Source: Pelargonium tetragonum (lineage: Eukaryota > Streptophyta > Magnoliopsida > Geraniales > Geraniaceae). Taken from it: a stretch of 64,000 bases of DNA. The DNA lies in contig JAYMTL010000003.1 of NCBI GenBank assembly GCA_036897445.1, positions 87,001 to 151,000 of the forward strand. The letters are read 5' to 3'. A program made the position numbers and the translations under genes. Of this stretch, positions 12,251 through 24,440 are shown in pieces. The stretch's first letter is position 1. The number at the start of each line of letters is the position of its first letter. The notes under the pieces are model-generated. The model saw only the letters and a program-made list of their open reading frames with translations, made no database searches and had not been told where the DNA came from.

Positions 12251-15133
12251 CTCTATTTTATCTAGGAGTATAAAATAAGATCGAGATGTCCCCTGCGAAA
12301 CCTTGAATTTAAGAATTTCTTTTATAAATAGAAAAGCACTACTAACAAAAAAGAGAAGCTTAGTAAGAAAAATAGAAAAATACCAATATTAATTTAAAGT
12401 AAAAAAATGCTTATATAAATCCTTAGTAACTCGAAAATACTATAGACAATTTGAATACTTGGGACTTGGGAATCCACCAAAATCTAGGCCAATAGAAATT
12501 TACTGCTTCAATTTAATTCAGCATCTGCTCACAATTTTTAAATAGAAACTTATAGACAAAAACTTATTTTAAAATAAGATAGAGTTTCTTTAAGGCAAGT
12601 ATATAAGGAAAAAACCTGCTAGGAATTTGTCAACGAAGCTACTTTAAAATTTTTTAGCTACGGGGATATTTAGATGTAAACCAACTATCTAAGCCCTCAT
12701 AACATCACATTTATATTTATGATATTAGAAATTCTCTTTAGTAGAAACAAACTAGTACAAAGTAGAATGGATATCGTACTTCAAATTCTATTGATATAAT
12801 AATATAAATCGACCCTTTGAATACTTAAAATTTGAGGGAAGTCTATTTCGGGATGAAAGCTGGATCAAGCAAAAGAGGTTCTAGTATTGAGGTGAAGGAA
12901 AATCCGTTTTGCAAATATTAAAAAAGGTGCCCTAGCTAGAAAGTCCTCCAATAAGACAAAGCGGATTCCTGGTTGTAAAGGGAGGGACTCGACAAAGTTG
13001 GCTTTAAGTTAGGGTTGTCAAAAGGGAATACTAAAATGCTTGGTTTAAACCAACGAGTTTAACTCAAAACAAAGAATACGCAACTCGTTTTTATTTCAAA
13101 TATTTAGGCTCTAACCAAAATCTACTAAAGAAGCAAGCGTCGGTGGGTTTTCATTTTCTTGCTTTTTAGGTATATAATTAGCTTTATAATTAAATAGAAA
13201 CCTTGGAATTACGGAGAGTTTTTTGCTGTGTTAAGGAATTTAAAGTAAAATGTAATTGTGTAAACATGTACTTAATTTACTATATAATAGAGTTTTTAAT
13301 AGTTTCTCTAAGACCCACTTCGAGCTTATTCCAGAATTTAAAGAAACACTTAGAGCTATTTGTAGTATAACTCCTGTGGTTGTGATTTGGGTAAAATAAG
13401 GGGTAACTTTAACAAGGATACAAGTAATAATTGCCGAATTCTAGAAATAGGTAAAGCTTCTTTTTTGAGGTTATAACAAATTCCTGTTTAAATTAAAGAT
13501 CGAGGATACCTAGAAGAAACACTAATTAATATAATTACAAGAATTCCGAGTAATTCTAGGTTAGACTTACTTATACTTAGTTTTATATTAGTATTAGAGC
13601 TCCTTTTAAGTACTTATTCCTATGGAAATCTAGGCTACGTTTGTTGTATAATGGGTATTCAGGGAATATCTCAGGGACGATCCAAGGACCCGTGGTAAAC
13701 CTGTATATAAACATATGCTTTAAAACTTCCTATACTAAACTAACGCCGAATAAAAAGTTATATAAGCCGCATAACAAGAGAGTCTCTATATGAACACTTT
13801 AGATTCCTACTACTACTCAAAATATTCCCTACCAACTATACTCAATTAAGGGTTAGCAAAGTTAGATTTTATAAGGGAGCCTTAAGCTATGTAAGGAGCT
13901 TTCTTAACAGCACTAGATGATAGAAAATAAAGGATTTCCTATACTGGCAAAAAGGAAAACTTATTCCGCTACTGCTTATGAATATTCTAAGTTTTAGATT
14001 TTCTTTCTTCATGACTTAAAAATCTGATTCTTACCTACTACAGGGCATCCCCTGCAATTTATCCAGGGTAAAAAGTATACTAGGACCCCCGTTTAATAGG
14101 AGCCTCAAAAAAAGTAAAAGATAAAGTGGGAACTTGAGAGGCTAAAAAGCCGGTTTTATCGCATGAAAAGGACCGTAAAAGAGGTTTTTTAAAATTAGGA
14201 TGTTCCTATTGCTTGAATTTATTAACCTGTAAGTTATATTATTTTAGAGAGGCTCCATTTTGAACTAAGTAGAAAACTATAAGCATAGGCCTTCACAACG
14301 TACAAACGAGATTTTCACTAGTTTAACAAAATCATGGAACATTTTGAAAGTTTTTACTTTTTGGTTGCTATAAATCTTTAACCGCTAATTTAGAATTAGA
14401 AAATCATTCTTTTAGCATCTGTACTCAGGGCCCTCTTGCTGTCTTGTTTATGATGTATGATATCTTTAATATAAAAAATGAAAGAAATTCCCCGTCTGGG
14501 AGGAGTAGCGATCCTGTCTAGTTTGATCTCAGAATGTTTTGTAATTATATAGATTCCTATGCTCGAGAATCATAGTATAATCGTTATAGATCGATAAGGC
14601 GCTTATCAGCGAGATGCGGTGGAACTAATCACGGTTACCCTATGTTGTGCTCTAGTTTATTACAAGCGAATATAGTACAACACAAGATATTGTATAGTTT
14701 ATAATAGCATTTCCGTGAAGCCAAAGGATCCTTTCATTTTGAGAGCATAATTTAGATAAATTGAGTTTAATTAAGAACTGAGAAAAGTGTCCGTCTAAAC
14801 CTGTTAGTCTTTTATAAGTTAAGGTAGGGTTACTGCTGCTAGTATGTGCTTCGCGCACGTGGTATAACTTTATTTTATGGGACATTTACTTGAAACAGCA
14901 TAAAATATGTAAATTCAACCAAGGAATCACTTATAGCATCTGAGGAAGACTCGTTTCAATCTTTATATATGTAATTTATCATAGAAAGGCTTTCCCTTAC
15001 CAGAGAAGAAAAACGGAGTGTTATAGTATAGGCCCGCAAATTGGTAAGAGTTATAGAGCTTAAGACTCTGATATTGATAGCTATATAAAGGGGCTTCGTG
15101 ATAAAACATTTAGATTAGAAGAGTACCTTGGGA
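12251..15133. other. AT-rich block without a recognisable gene
   Basis: No gene seen. One minus-strand frame of 77 codons (14652-14885) has no recognisable motif. The stretch is strongly TpA-rich. Confidence 0.5.
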
Positions 15134-15151
15134 ATATATATATATATATAT
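15134..15151. repeat. AT dinucleotide microsatellite
   Basis: An uninterrupted run of alternating A and T, about nine units. It is the longest simple dinucleotide run noticed in the window. A similar, interrupted run is at about 30745-30764. Confidence 0.9.
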
Positions 15152-15404
15152 GAAAGGGATTCCCGCCCGATTTAAAGCATGAATTAGGGCGCTATAGGTA
15201 CGGGTTCATGCAATTGCCTACTGAAATTTCTACTTAAAATGAAAAAAGCTCAGATTTCATAGCGAAGTCTTGCACAAAAAAACAAAAAGAATTGAGGGCG
15301 TGCTAAATAAAGGGTATATTCCGAAAGATATGCCAATTCCCAAAACTGCTCGATATAGACTCGCATATTACGATACTCTATAGAATTCTACTCGATTTTA
15401 AGGG

Positions 15405-15560
15405 AGATAACTGTCTTAGTCCTTCTCGGTGTTATCAGTCTTCTTCTTGTAGCTAGTATTCTCTGGATAGCTGGATAGGTAGTTTTTAGAAAGTCTTGTA
15501 GTATTCTTATAGTTATACTAGTTATTAATTAGATTAATATTAAATTAAGTTTTTAGATAG
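15405..15560 (-). repeat. Dispersed strand-biased repeat, copy 2
   Basis: A T/C-rich + strand stretch. Its reverse complement begins with an AT-rich lead containing TAATA/ACTAA-type strings, then turns lysine-codon-rich (AGAAGAAGAC and AAGGACTAAGACAG near 15410-15445 as read on the minus strand). The lead resembles 23800-23880 and the ACTAAGACA string recurs at 18.5 and 23.9 kb. Boundaries are approximate and the family is unidentified. Confidence 0.3.
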
Positions 15561-18223
15561 TATATACTTATTACATTAAGGAATATACCTCTTGCTCCAG
15601 GCTCCAGGTTCAGGAGAAGTTTGGTAGCATAGCATCCCTTTTTATAAGGAAACCCTCTGGAATTCCTAAGAGAATACATGAGCATAAAAAATAAGACATA
15701 TTAATTACATGTAAATAGAGAGCGCCCTCTTTTAAGAAGCTTACTCAATTCCACGGATTTCCTATTAACTTTCTTTTCTAATTTGATAGATGAGAGAAGG
15801 CGTATACGGGGGAGTTTCGCTCTTGTGAAAGGTAAACAAAGCAGGATATAGTACTTGATTTATAGAACGTAATTAATTGTCAAACTCAAGAAAGTGAATA
15901 GGGCATTCCTTTAGTTTTTAATTTATAGGTAGACAATCTAAAAAGAGAGGGGGGTACTGTCAAGTAGTAAGAGATAACACCCCTGCAAAATGTGAAAATA
16001 ACTAGGAGGGATTTCTTGTAGACCCTATATATATATTTTACGTTTTAGTTATACTTACTATATTCAGTACAAAATCGCTAGGAATGTTATACATTGTGAA
16101 AGCACGCCCTGAGAAGTATAGGGCACCCGTTTGCTAAATCAACATAGGAATAAAGTCTAGTATTCCCGGTATCTCAACCTACTAATATAAGAAAGGTTTA
16201 ACCTGAGTTCAATTAGTTAAACTTAAGTATATCTCTACCCGAGGAGAATTCGTCTGGAGTGCCCGCATGTTCTGTTTGTCCGTCCCTCTAAGGTCTTCCA
16301 TCCCCTAAAAATGAAAAGCAAACACAGCTAACTGCCTGCTTAGGCTTTAAGAGAGTGCTCGGTAGAATGCAATTTATTTTAAAAGGCTATATCAAGAATA
16401 GACATAAAGTGTATCCAGTCAAAAAAGGGTCCTACGGAAATGGAATAACTTGCTTAGATAAATTAAGAGTATCACTTTCAGTAAAATTTGTAAAGTAAAG
16501 ACAGACTTAAAACAACGAATAGGCTCCTTTTTAGATGTATCTATCCTGTAGTAACTGCTAAAGATATAGAATTAGAAAAGTATACCCGGGGTATAAGCTC
16601 TTGTCCTTGATTACATTACATAAAAAGAAAATGCATTTCTAGGATTTATTCATTATTCCGTCATAACAAATTCTTCGGGCTTTTAACTTCACTTAGCTAC
16701 CAGCTATACTAGAGTAAGAGTCTTTTTCCTTGATTGCACTGGACTAGAATCCATAAGGGTACGGTTTCATTGATGAAACAATTCCGTAGTATCTTCTCTG
16801 TCTACTTTTTGGGAATTCCCCTCCAAAGAGAGTCTGCACGATTTAAACGGGTCTTTTCCTGCTGGAATATGAGATTGAACTGGCTAGCCTTTCGGTCAAA
16901 AGTATCCAAGCAGTCTCAAGCTTGAGTAAGAAGATTATACATGCTTTTATCTCATTTAATTAATCACTAATCGACAAATAATAGGGGATTTATAGCCCTT
17001 TGCAGGAAATCAAAAGGACTTCGCTGTATATACTGTGGGTAAAGCTAATTCACAATATTATTGTTTGGTAAAACCTTCTGTAAGAAACCCAAAAGACTCT
17101 AATGCAAAACTCTTCTTTTCTTTAAATATGGGATTCCTTTACAGGGAGCTCTATACATCTAAAAACCTGTGCCAGTCTGCTCGGTTATGGAATATTTTTA
17201 AAAAGTACAATTTGAATCCCGGAGCTACTCAGCTGTAATTATGGAAAACGTCTTATCCAAGCAACGTGTATAATTTCTGGAGTGTCAGCCCTACTTTTTA
17301 GGAATATCCAATTATGCGTTATTGCTTTTTATTATATCGAGTTAAAGATAGAGGTATACACTTAGGATTAGCCCTATAATAAATATAGGAAAGTTTTACG
17401 ACCTGGAACCTGGATGAGGTATTTTAAGACAAAGATTCTTTGGAGGAAAAGGGTTCCCTGTAAGTAGCTTCCATGTTGAATATCCCTATTATAATTTATA
17501 TAGACACAGGTTTAAAAACTATAAGCGCTATTAAGGATCCCGTAAAAATCTTACCAAAAGGGGCAAGTTCAACTATACCTGATTTCCATCAGCTTGACAA
17601 GAGCCAGTAACACAAAAAGCATGACTAAAAAGTTGGTTCCCCACTTTCTTTACCGAGAGCATACTTGGTATAGAATTCAAAGCATGCATATTAAGTTGGG
17701 TTTTCAAAGATATAGGTCACAAAGAAATAAATAAGAAAAAAGACGGACCTTATATGAAAGCAGTTTTACTAACACCTTATTTCTTTGAATAGACTTTTTA
17801 AGACACAAGTACAATAAGGGAAGGGCTTACATTCAGGAAGTCCTGTGGTCCGTGAGGGATATCTGGCTTTTAAGTAATTTAAAAAGAGATTCGGATCCTT
17901 TACACTCAAGTGATTATATATTCATGGATCTTCATTAGTTATATAAAAGGCCCTATTCCTTTTTTTATCAGTTCCAGCCCCCTTAGGGTAGGGGAATTTC
18001 TTTGTTTTCAAGTATCCTACCTAATAGGAGTCAAGTGTTGAGGGAAATGCCTAGTCAATTTTATTAAATTATAGGATCCTCGAGAGGAGAAAAGTTAAAG
18101 TCTACATAGCTCCTACTAACTAGTGCACCTGTCTGCCATTCCATATAAACAGTGTATATCCGCAGCTCGAACTTGCTTTGTAAAATCTTTCTTAGAACCT
18201 AAACGAGACTTGACGTCTATTGA
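15561..18223. other. AT-rich block without a recognisable gene
   Basis: No gene seen. Two short frames (16734-16925 and 17035-17238, +, 63 and 67 codons) have no recognisable motif. GC dyads are especially clear here, for example GGGAATTCCC at 16811-16820, with others near 17130, 17215, 17300, 17451 and 17535, roughly 80 bases apart. Confidence 0.5.
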
Positions 18224-18439
18224 AAGCAACCAAAGAAAAGATCGCCCTAGACAAGAGTCTACCCTATTTTCTCGAACTTAGCTTACATCACAAACGAGTA
18301 AAAAGGACTTTATTGCCGCGGAGCTGCCCCTAAAAACTTTTACTACTACCTTCTAATAAACCAGGAATCCCTAGATACCTATATATGTGAACCCCTTTTT
18401 TTAAGAAATCAAACGGCATTAACCAAGAATCCTTATCGA

Positions 18440-18760
18440 CCTATTCTAACAAGAAAAGGCAATCCTAGCTATCAAGAAGAAAAGAGTACCGCTATTATAA
18501 ATACAGGGAATACAAAGACTAAGACAACTAAGCTAATACAGAGTACAAGTATCAAGAATAAAAGTACAGTATTACTATGGCTGGCTACACTAAGACACTA
18601 AAGCAACTTGCGTAGGGTCTAAGACAGGCTTCTTTTTAATGAAAAAAAGTAACCCCTAAACCCAAAGCCTTCGGCAGTAGGGTACGATCCCGATAAGGAG
18701 ATTACCCCTGCTAAACAAGAACATCTTGCGAAATTCTTGGAAGAATACCTGACTTAGTAC
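18440..18760 (+). repeat. Dispersed strand-biased repeat, copy 3, with a coding-like part
   Basis: The first half is A-rich and shares AATACAGGGAATA, then ACTAAGACA, then GGCTACACT-type strings in the same order with the copy at 23.8 kb (AATACAGGGAATA, ACTAAGACA, AGCTACACT). The second half, 18662-18754, is an open run of 31 codons in which G falls 11, 1 and 8 times at codon positions 1, 2 and 3. That is a strong coding-type bias; the encoded stretch is acidic and lysine-rich. No family is recognised. It reads as a fossil of a coding element, broken in several places. Confidence 0.4.
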
Positions 18761-18890
18761 AGTATATTAAATTACTACCCGATAAAACCAATTATTAATG
18801 ATTTACTTATCAACAAGAAGTCTCAAACTCAGTACTTTTTATTAAAAAGCCCTTGTTTACTTTTGTCTCACTCAAATTCTACTTATTGAA

Positions 18891-21496
18891 AACGAAAATC
18901 ATTCTGCATACTCTTTTGTTTTGGTAATTTTCCTTTTTGACCGACAGTTAGGTTTAGAGATATTGGAGTCCTTTTACTAAGTTCTATTTTGCTCCACTAT
19001 AATATATAATAAAAAGACTAGAAAAGTAAAGTAAGAGAGTCCTTAACCCACCCTATTAAGTAAGGGATTTTGACTCTTTCTATATTCATTAGAAAATCCT
19101 TGAAACTAGTAAAAATATAAGAGTAAGCATATAAGTAGCGGACGCTCGTTTTTGAATCTAGATTTCCTTATACTATTACGTTGGTGTACGAAGTTCTTAC
19201 CCCGGTATTTAGTAAATAAATTCAAATTATACCTTGTTAAAGTGGGGAGTACAACCTTCATAAATAGGCCTTAGTGTTAATGCTTTTTAAAGGGGTCCTA
19301 TCTAGGTCTCTTAAACTAAAAATGACCTTAGGAGCACTATACCAAAAGTCTCATATAAAAACTCACTCTCGTAAAACGTAAATCCTTTTTTTATAACTCA
19401 AGTTTTACCTGTTAGCGAGGTAAAGGCTAGTAAATCACTTAGATAATAATAGTCCTATGGTTGAAATGAAATTAAAAAGTCAGTTCAGTTTCCTTAGTCT
19501 TTATGCCTTACGTCAACCTTAAAAATTGTAGATAAATGGACTTGAACCTGTGACATTACTCTTGAAATTAGTTTGCAAAAACTGTGAAAGAGAGAAAAGT
19601 ATACCTTGTTTTAAAGAAAGTATACACTTTAAGAACCGCAATTCTATATAAGGAATTTCTATTATATTAAGGAAGACCCTCTTTTGGATAACTAACCATC
19701 TCGACACTTAGTAGCAGTGAGGTTGCATTAATATATGGAGTATGCGTGTTATCGATATTCTGATGAGCCGTGGGATGCCACGAGGTTGTTCACTATGGGT
19801 CATGAGATTCTATAATAAAATTCTTTCTAAACTTAGAAGGGCAAAAGGCGTAGGACAAAGGCAAAAGAGAGAGCTTTTTTAGTAAGAGTAGAACGATTCC
19901 ATGATGGTTTTTCTTTTTGATTCTGTAAAAATTTTGTGAATTGAATAAAGAACACATATTATAAATGAGGAGTTTTATCTTGTATCCATTTTCGCGCTTT
20001 CGTTGTTTTATACCTGTATACAAATGCTTCGATCATGCTTTTAAGCAGCCCGCGCATACTGAATTTAAGATTTAAGTGGGAAAAAAGCTAAATCATAAAT
20101 CATATTCCCCCTCCTTTCACTGCGTACTTAGCTTAGTTCCAAGTTTTTAGCTTAAAAACCATAGGTTTTCTGGATGAGCCCTCTTATAAAAAATTTTTAT
20201 ATTTGACTACTTTATGAAATGCCTACAAACAAAGTATCTGTTTATTAACACTTATAGGGGTACTTCTGTACACGTAAAAGTTTATGCCCTATTGGCGCCA
20301 TTCTTTTACAAATCTAATTAGGGAATCCTTCTTTTGCGCAATGTCATAAGTTTTCTTTGATACTAATCTTTATATATTCTTATTATTACTATGATAGTAA
20401 TAAGAAAGTGATAGGTCTATCTCGCTCTGAACCCTTGCCCCCTAGATAAATGACTAAATGAGCCGCGTCTTTCTAAAAGCATAAGGCGAGGCATCTATAC
20501 TATGCAATTATAGTGTATACTTTTGGAAGGACCTCTTATTTACAATACCTCTAACCAGAAAAAAGTACTGGGGTTTTCGAGTTCTTTAATTCGCTAATAG
20601 GTTTTGAGCCATTTCCCACCCCGGAGCGATGTTTAGAAGGGGCTACTAGATATATATAGGAAAGTATACTCAACTTTTATTCTTGTACAAGAGGCTCCCT
20701 CATGAATTTGCCTTCTAACCCTATAGAGTACTTAAGTATCTTAGCTTTTTGAGTATAGAACCCAGGAGGATAATCCGCTCAGTAAATTAAGTTTAGTTTT
20801 GGGATTTACAATCATTAATGCTTTAGATTCATTTAGAGACAAAATTTCCAATAGGTAATCCTTCCTCGTAAAACCAAAAAACCTCTTATATCAGAGTCTT
20901 CGTAACATAAGAGGCAACTAGATTTTGTTGTCTGTCTAAAATATAGAATAGGGGCTGTGGGCTAGAATCAGCCAGTTTTTCAAGTAATATAAAATTCTTA
21001 CTCCGGTATGTCGATCCTTATACATTTTATATATAGCTTCCCTTTCTTTTTTTATAGGAACCTACTCTACTCTTTTTTGCAATTAATTACAATTAATCGG
21101 ATTTACTATACTTCTAATTTGAGTTATAGGAAGGCGGTAATATAAATATAGAAGGCACCATTCCCTAAATTTTCTTGTCCAGACGACTCCAGTTTCCTTT
21201 CAGTTCACAAAAATAGTAATAGCTCACCCATTAAATAAAAAAGGTTAAAAATTCTTTTATTATATTAGTAATTCGCATATGGAGTTCCTTACAGACCTTG
21301 AGAGAAAAGATTCATTAACTTTATTTTATATTATATCTTCTATTCTTTACCTGGTAAGTAATGGAATGATATGCTCTTGGGTATCTTGAATGGTAAAAAT
21401 TTAAGCAAGCACTACCTGGACTCTTGTACTATTAAATTTGTAGTTAATGAAGAATCAGGATCCCCATTAGGATTAGGGTAAAGGGCGGGCTGAAGT
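18891..21496. other. AT-rich block without a recognisable gene
   Basis: No gene seen. A GGTTCAAGTCC string on the minus strand (about 19539-19549) looks like a tRNA T loop, but no cloverleaf can be built around it. Minus-strand frames at 19519-19707 (62 codons) and 19793-20023 (76 codons) show no recognisable motif. Confidence 0.5.
20383..20403. repeat. Perfect inverted repeat, 10-bp arms
   Basis: TTATTACTAT and ATAGTAATAA flank a single G. The arms are all A/T except one base pair, so a hairpin would be weak. There is no poly-T tract or gene end next to it to support a terminator. Confidence 0.8.
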
Positions 21497-21572
21497 GAAA
21501 ACTTAATACGATTCGAACCTCTGGATACTGATAACAAAACTAGCGTCATACCGCTACCTAGTTTTAATGGTA
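21497..21572 (-). pseudogene. tRNA-like sequence, decayed
   Basis: On the minus strand the order is a D-arm-like GGTAGC...GCTA (4-bp stem, 21553-21556 with 21541-21544), a loop region containing TTTTGTTA, and a T-arm-like AGAGGTTCGAATC (T loop 21511-21517). The spacing between D stem and T stem is about five bases too short, the T stem pairs poorly and the acceptor pairing is only partial. The GGTAGCG and GTTTTG strings recall tRNA-Pro, but the anticodon cannot be read with confidence. No promoter or processing signal is visible. Confidence 0.35.
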
Positions 21573-23789
21573 TAATGTGGTAAGAATAATTAAAGATATT
21601 GTTATTAGCTTGACTCAGTTCCTAGTTAAAAAAATTAATAAGTAATTTATTAACTATCTTAAATCAGCATGTTATTAATTCTTTCTTTACAAGGATTCTA
21701 GCCAATCCGTACATTCTTAATATCTCTTTTTAGCTCTTTTACTCTGAAACGGATTCCAAAAAGCCCTTTGATATGTTAAGGATATAGAACTTAGACTAAA
21801 ACGAGGAGCTATCCTATCTACTTAATATGCTTTTAATCTAAGTTTGCTAGGAATGTCGAGGGTTCATATTGAGATCATATTAAATTCTTTTACTTTTCTT
21901 ATATTTGTTTACATGGAGTTCTATAACGCTAAAGGGTTGATTTAATATAATAAATAACAGACCTCTCGGGGATCCTCTATCTAGGATAATACGTAATTTG
22001 TTAAATACTACAGCTTTTTTATTAGTAAAAAAACCTCCTTCCAATATTGAGCTCGCATCTTTTTTTTTCAGGAATAACATACTGGAATACAGAACAGGCT
22101 TATTGTTTGCTAAGCCTCTCTAAAATTAACTTCAGTTTGAAACCCCGGTTTCTTTATAGAGTAGTTTTAAGGGCAGTTTCATGTAGTATAACAAGCATTT
22201 TATACTATATAAACCTCAGTAAATCTAAACAAAAAAATCGTACACATTTATAAAAACGCGTTTTAGTGGATACTTTATTTGAGCAAAGATTCCTGTTTAC
22301 TAATATTTCACTTTCTTTTTTTGCTAGAAAAGAGCAGCTCTACAAATTAGTAACAGATGCTCTTCATTTATTACCTAGAAAAACCCGGAGCTTATTCCTA
22401 TTAAAGTGCCTTAGTTGCTGGAGACAAGACCTTTTATCCGTAAAGTAAATTCTTGAAAAGTAGTTAATAATTAAAACCATCAGGAGTCCGAGAGCCTCTA
22501 AGAGAAGAAAATGGGAGTATACAAAACCCCGAAGTCTTTATAAGAGAAAATTCATATCATATATTGGATATATTGGGCAATCTCGAAGATTAGCAAATTT
22601 CATATTAGAACACAAATTGAAATTATTCAGCTGGAGGAATACCCATTAGTGAAGGACCTACCAACTAAGATAGGAGATGCTTTTAAAAGGTCTTGTGTTG
22701 GAGAACTGAAGTCAGCCTTATTATCTGGCACCAAAAAAGAAAAAATGTTAATTTAGGATAAAGTGAGCCTCTTTCTTCTCCCTCAATTATAAATTTAAGA
22801 GTAGTAGTTTTTTATTACCTCTTTGGTACTTATAAAAGCTCGACAAAGATTAAATTCTTTTAGGATAAATCAGATAAAGAAAAGAGAGAAGTTTCTATGT
22901 CTGGGAAGCAGAAGTTTACAATATAATTAGCGAGAAAAGCTAAGAGTCCTCTGTTTTTTATATTCATATACTATAATTATAGGGTATATAAAATACTAAG
23001 AATTTCTGAATCATTTTTGTAAACCGGGCTTTTAGGGTTTCGGTAAATTCCTAAAAAGAGTCAAAACCCAAGTAAAAAGGTATGAGCCGTGGGTTTTATA
23101 CTTAATACTCAATTAGATAAGTGCGGCCTTAGCTGCCTTTTGGTTCAAGATCCTAGTATAACCAGGACTATCTAAATAGTATGATAAGGTAAGTAACATA
23201 CATCAAAGACCCTTTAGTTAGGATCCTTTTTCTTCGTCAGCCTGTAATGTAATTATTAGTATATAGTAAACTATTTGTATTTACTAATTAGAGATCCTGC
23301 CTCTCCCCAAGAAGAAATTGACCTTAAAATTCACTCTATTATGGGCTATTCAAGGCTTTAAGCAAAAAAAAGCCTAGATTCGTTTTCCGAACCTACGTAA
23401 TAAGGTATTTAGAAAGATTCAACTATTAAAAAGTATAGAATTACTTAATTAAGAATGTTCTAATGTAAATGTAAAACTCGATTTTCATGTATTTATGTTG
23501 TGGCTATCATTGCCTCAATAGTTTGTAAATTATACCTCTAATTACAGGATATTTTTTAGCAAATGCGCTTTTTTCCTAAAAATCAAAATTTATAGCACAA
23601 AAGCAAGGGTACCTCTCCTTATATTGATCAACATAAGTAGGATTCCTTTGTGAAGTAAATGCTTTATCCGAGTTGTTGTTCAGTTTACTAAAGACTTTTG
23701 CTTCTTATTCTCTTATTATCCTTTTTATTAAAAAGGAAAAAAGAAAGGGAAACTTAAACTAGTAAGAGATTAATTTATATCCTTTTGTG
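21573..23789. other. AT-rich block without a recognisable gene
   Basis: Several short frames (21880-22080 -, 22047-22253 +, 22266-22448 +) have no recognisable motif. The composition is TpA-rich with GC dyads. Nothing further could be supported. Confidence 0.5.
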
Positions 23790-24240
23790 TAAATCAACTA
23801 ATAATTAATCCTATAATACTAATACAATATTAACTATAACTATATAAGATAAGACTCTAATACATAATATAAAGAATACAGGGAATATAGTAACACTAAG
23901 ACAGTGAATCCCTATAGCTATCAGCTACACTTTATAAGACAAGTATAGCCCATAAGAAGTGTAAGAGTCTGAAGACGAGTAAGAAACAGGTCAAGAAGTT
24001 AGGAAAGCAAGTAATGAAGTATATAAAATCGAACGCAAAACCCGGAGAGAAAAAGAGCAACAAACTTCCACTGTACTTTTCCAAGATAGTCATAATGTGC
24101 TTTTTCTTAAGGGGTCAATTTCTCTTACTAGGAGTGCCCAATTCCTATAGGAGAAAAACTCTATGTGTAAGGAAATTCTATGATCTTAAAGTTTGTTATA
24201 GGTTAATACACCAGAATGAAAGAGAAGTCTAATAAAAGGC
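23790..24240 (+). repeat. Dispersed strand-biased repeat, copy 4
   Basis: It has an AT-rich lead (ACTAATACAATATTAAC type, 23815-23870), then AATACAGGGAATA (about 23877), ACTAAGACA, AGCTACACT and a CCCATAAGAAG string that is the reverse of the CTTATGAG anchor in minus-oriented copies. A lysine-rich frame runs from about 23922 and includes a 72-codon ATG-started frame at 24014-24232; its first third is dominated by Lys and Ser. The resemblance to the minus-strand lysine-rich frame at 9.4 kb is in composition and a short LYKT-type match only. It is unidentified and probably a fossil. Confidence 0.4.
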
Positions 24241-24440
24241 GAAACTATAACTACTGTACTAATATACTAATTATAAAGACAACAAGAACACCTAAACGAG
24301 CAAGCTCGCCTTATCTAGAGATACCTGCTAAGACTAAGAACAGCTATGATTTAGAGTCTTACAAGTACAGAGGTATACTGATACAGCAGCTCTAAAGACT
24401 CAACTCAAAAGAAAAAAGTATGTAGGTTAAGAGTACGTTA
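24241..24440 (+). repeat. Dispersed strand-biased repeat, possible copy 5 or continuation of copy 4
   Basis: It continues the A-rich, lysine-coding strand bias directly after copy 4. Strings such as TTACAAGTACAG (24359-24370) recur as GTTACAAGTACAG near 56634. Whether it is a second copy or part of a longer unit cannot be decided by eye. Confidence 0.3.

Noticed and set aside
19762-19790. TGAGCCGTGGG string resembling the start of a group II intron domain V
   Set aside because: The rest of the 34-base domain V hairpin (tetraloop and pairing strand) is absent.
23078-23092. Second ATGAGCCGTGGG string
   Set aside because: No domain V fold follows.
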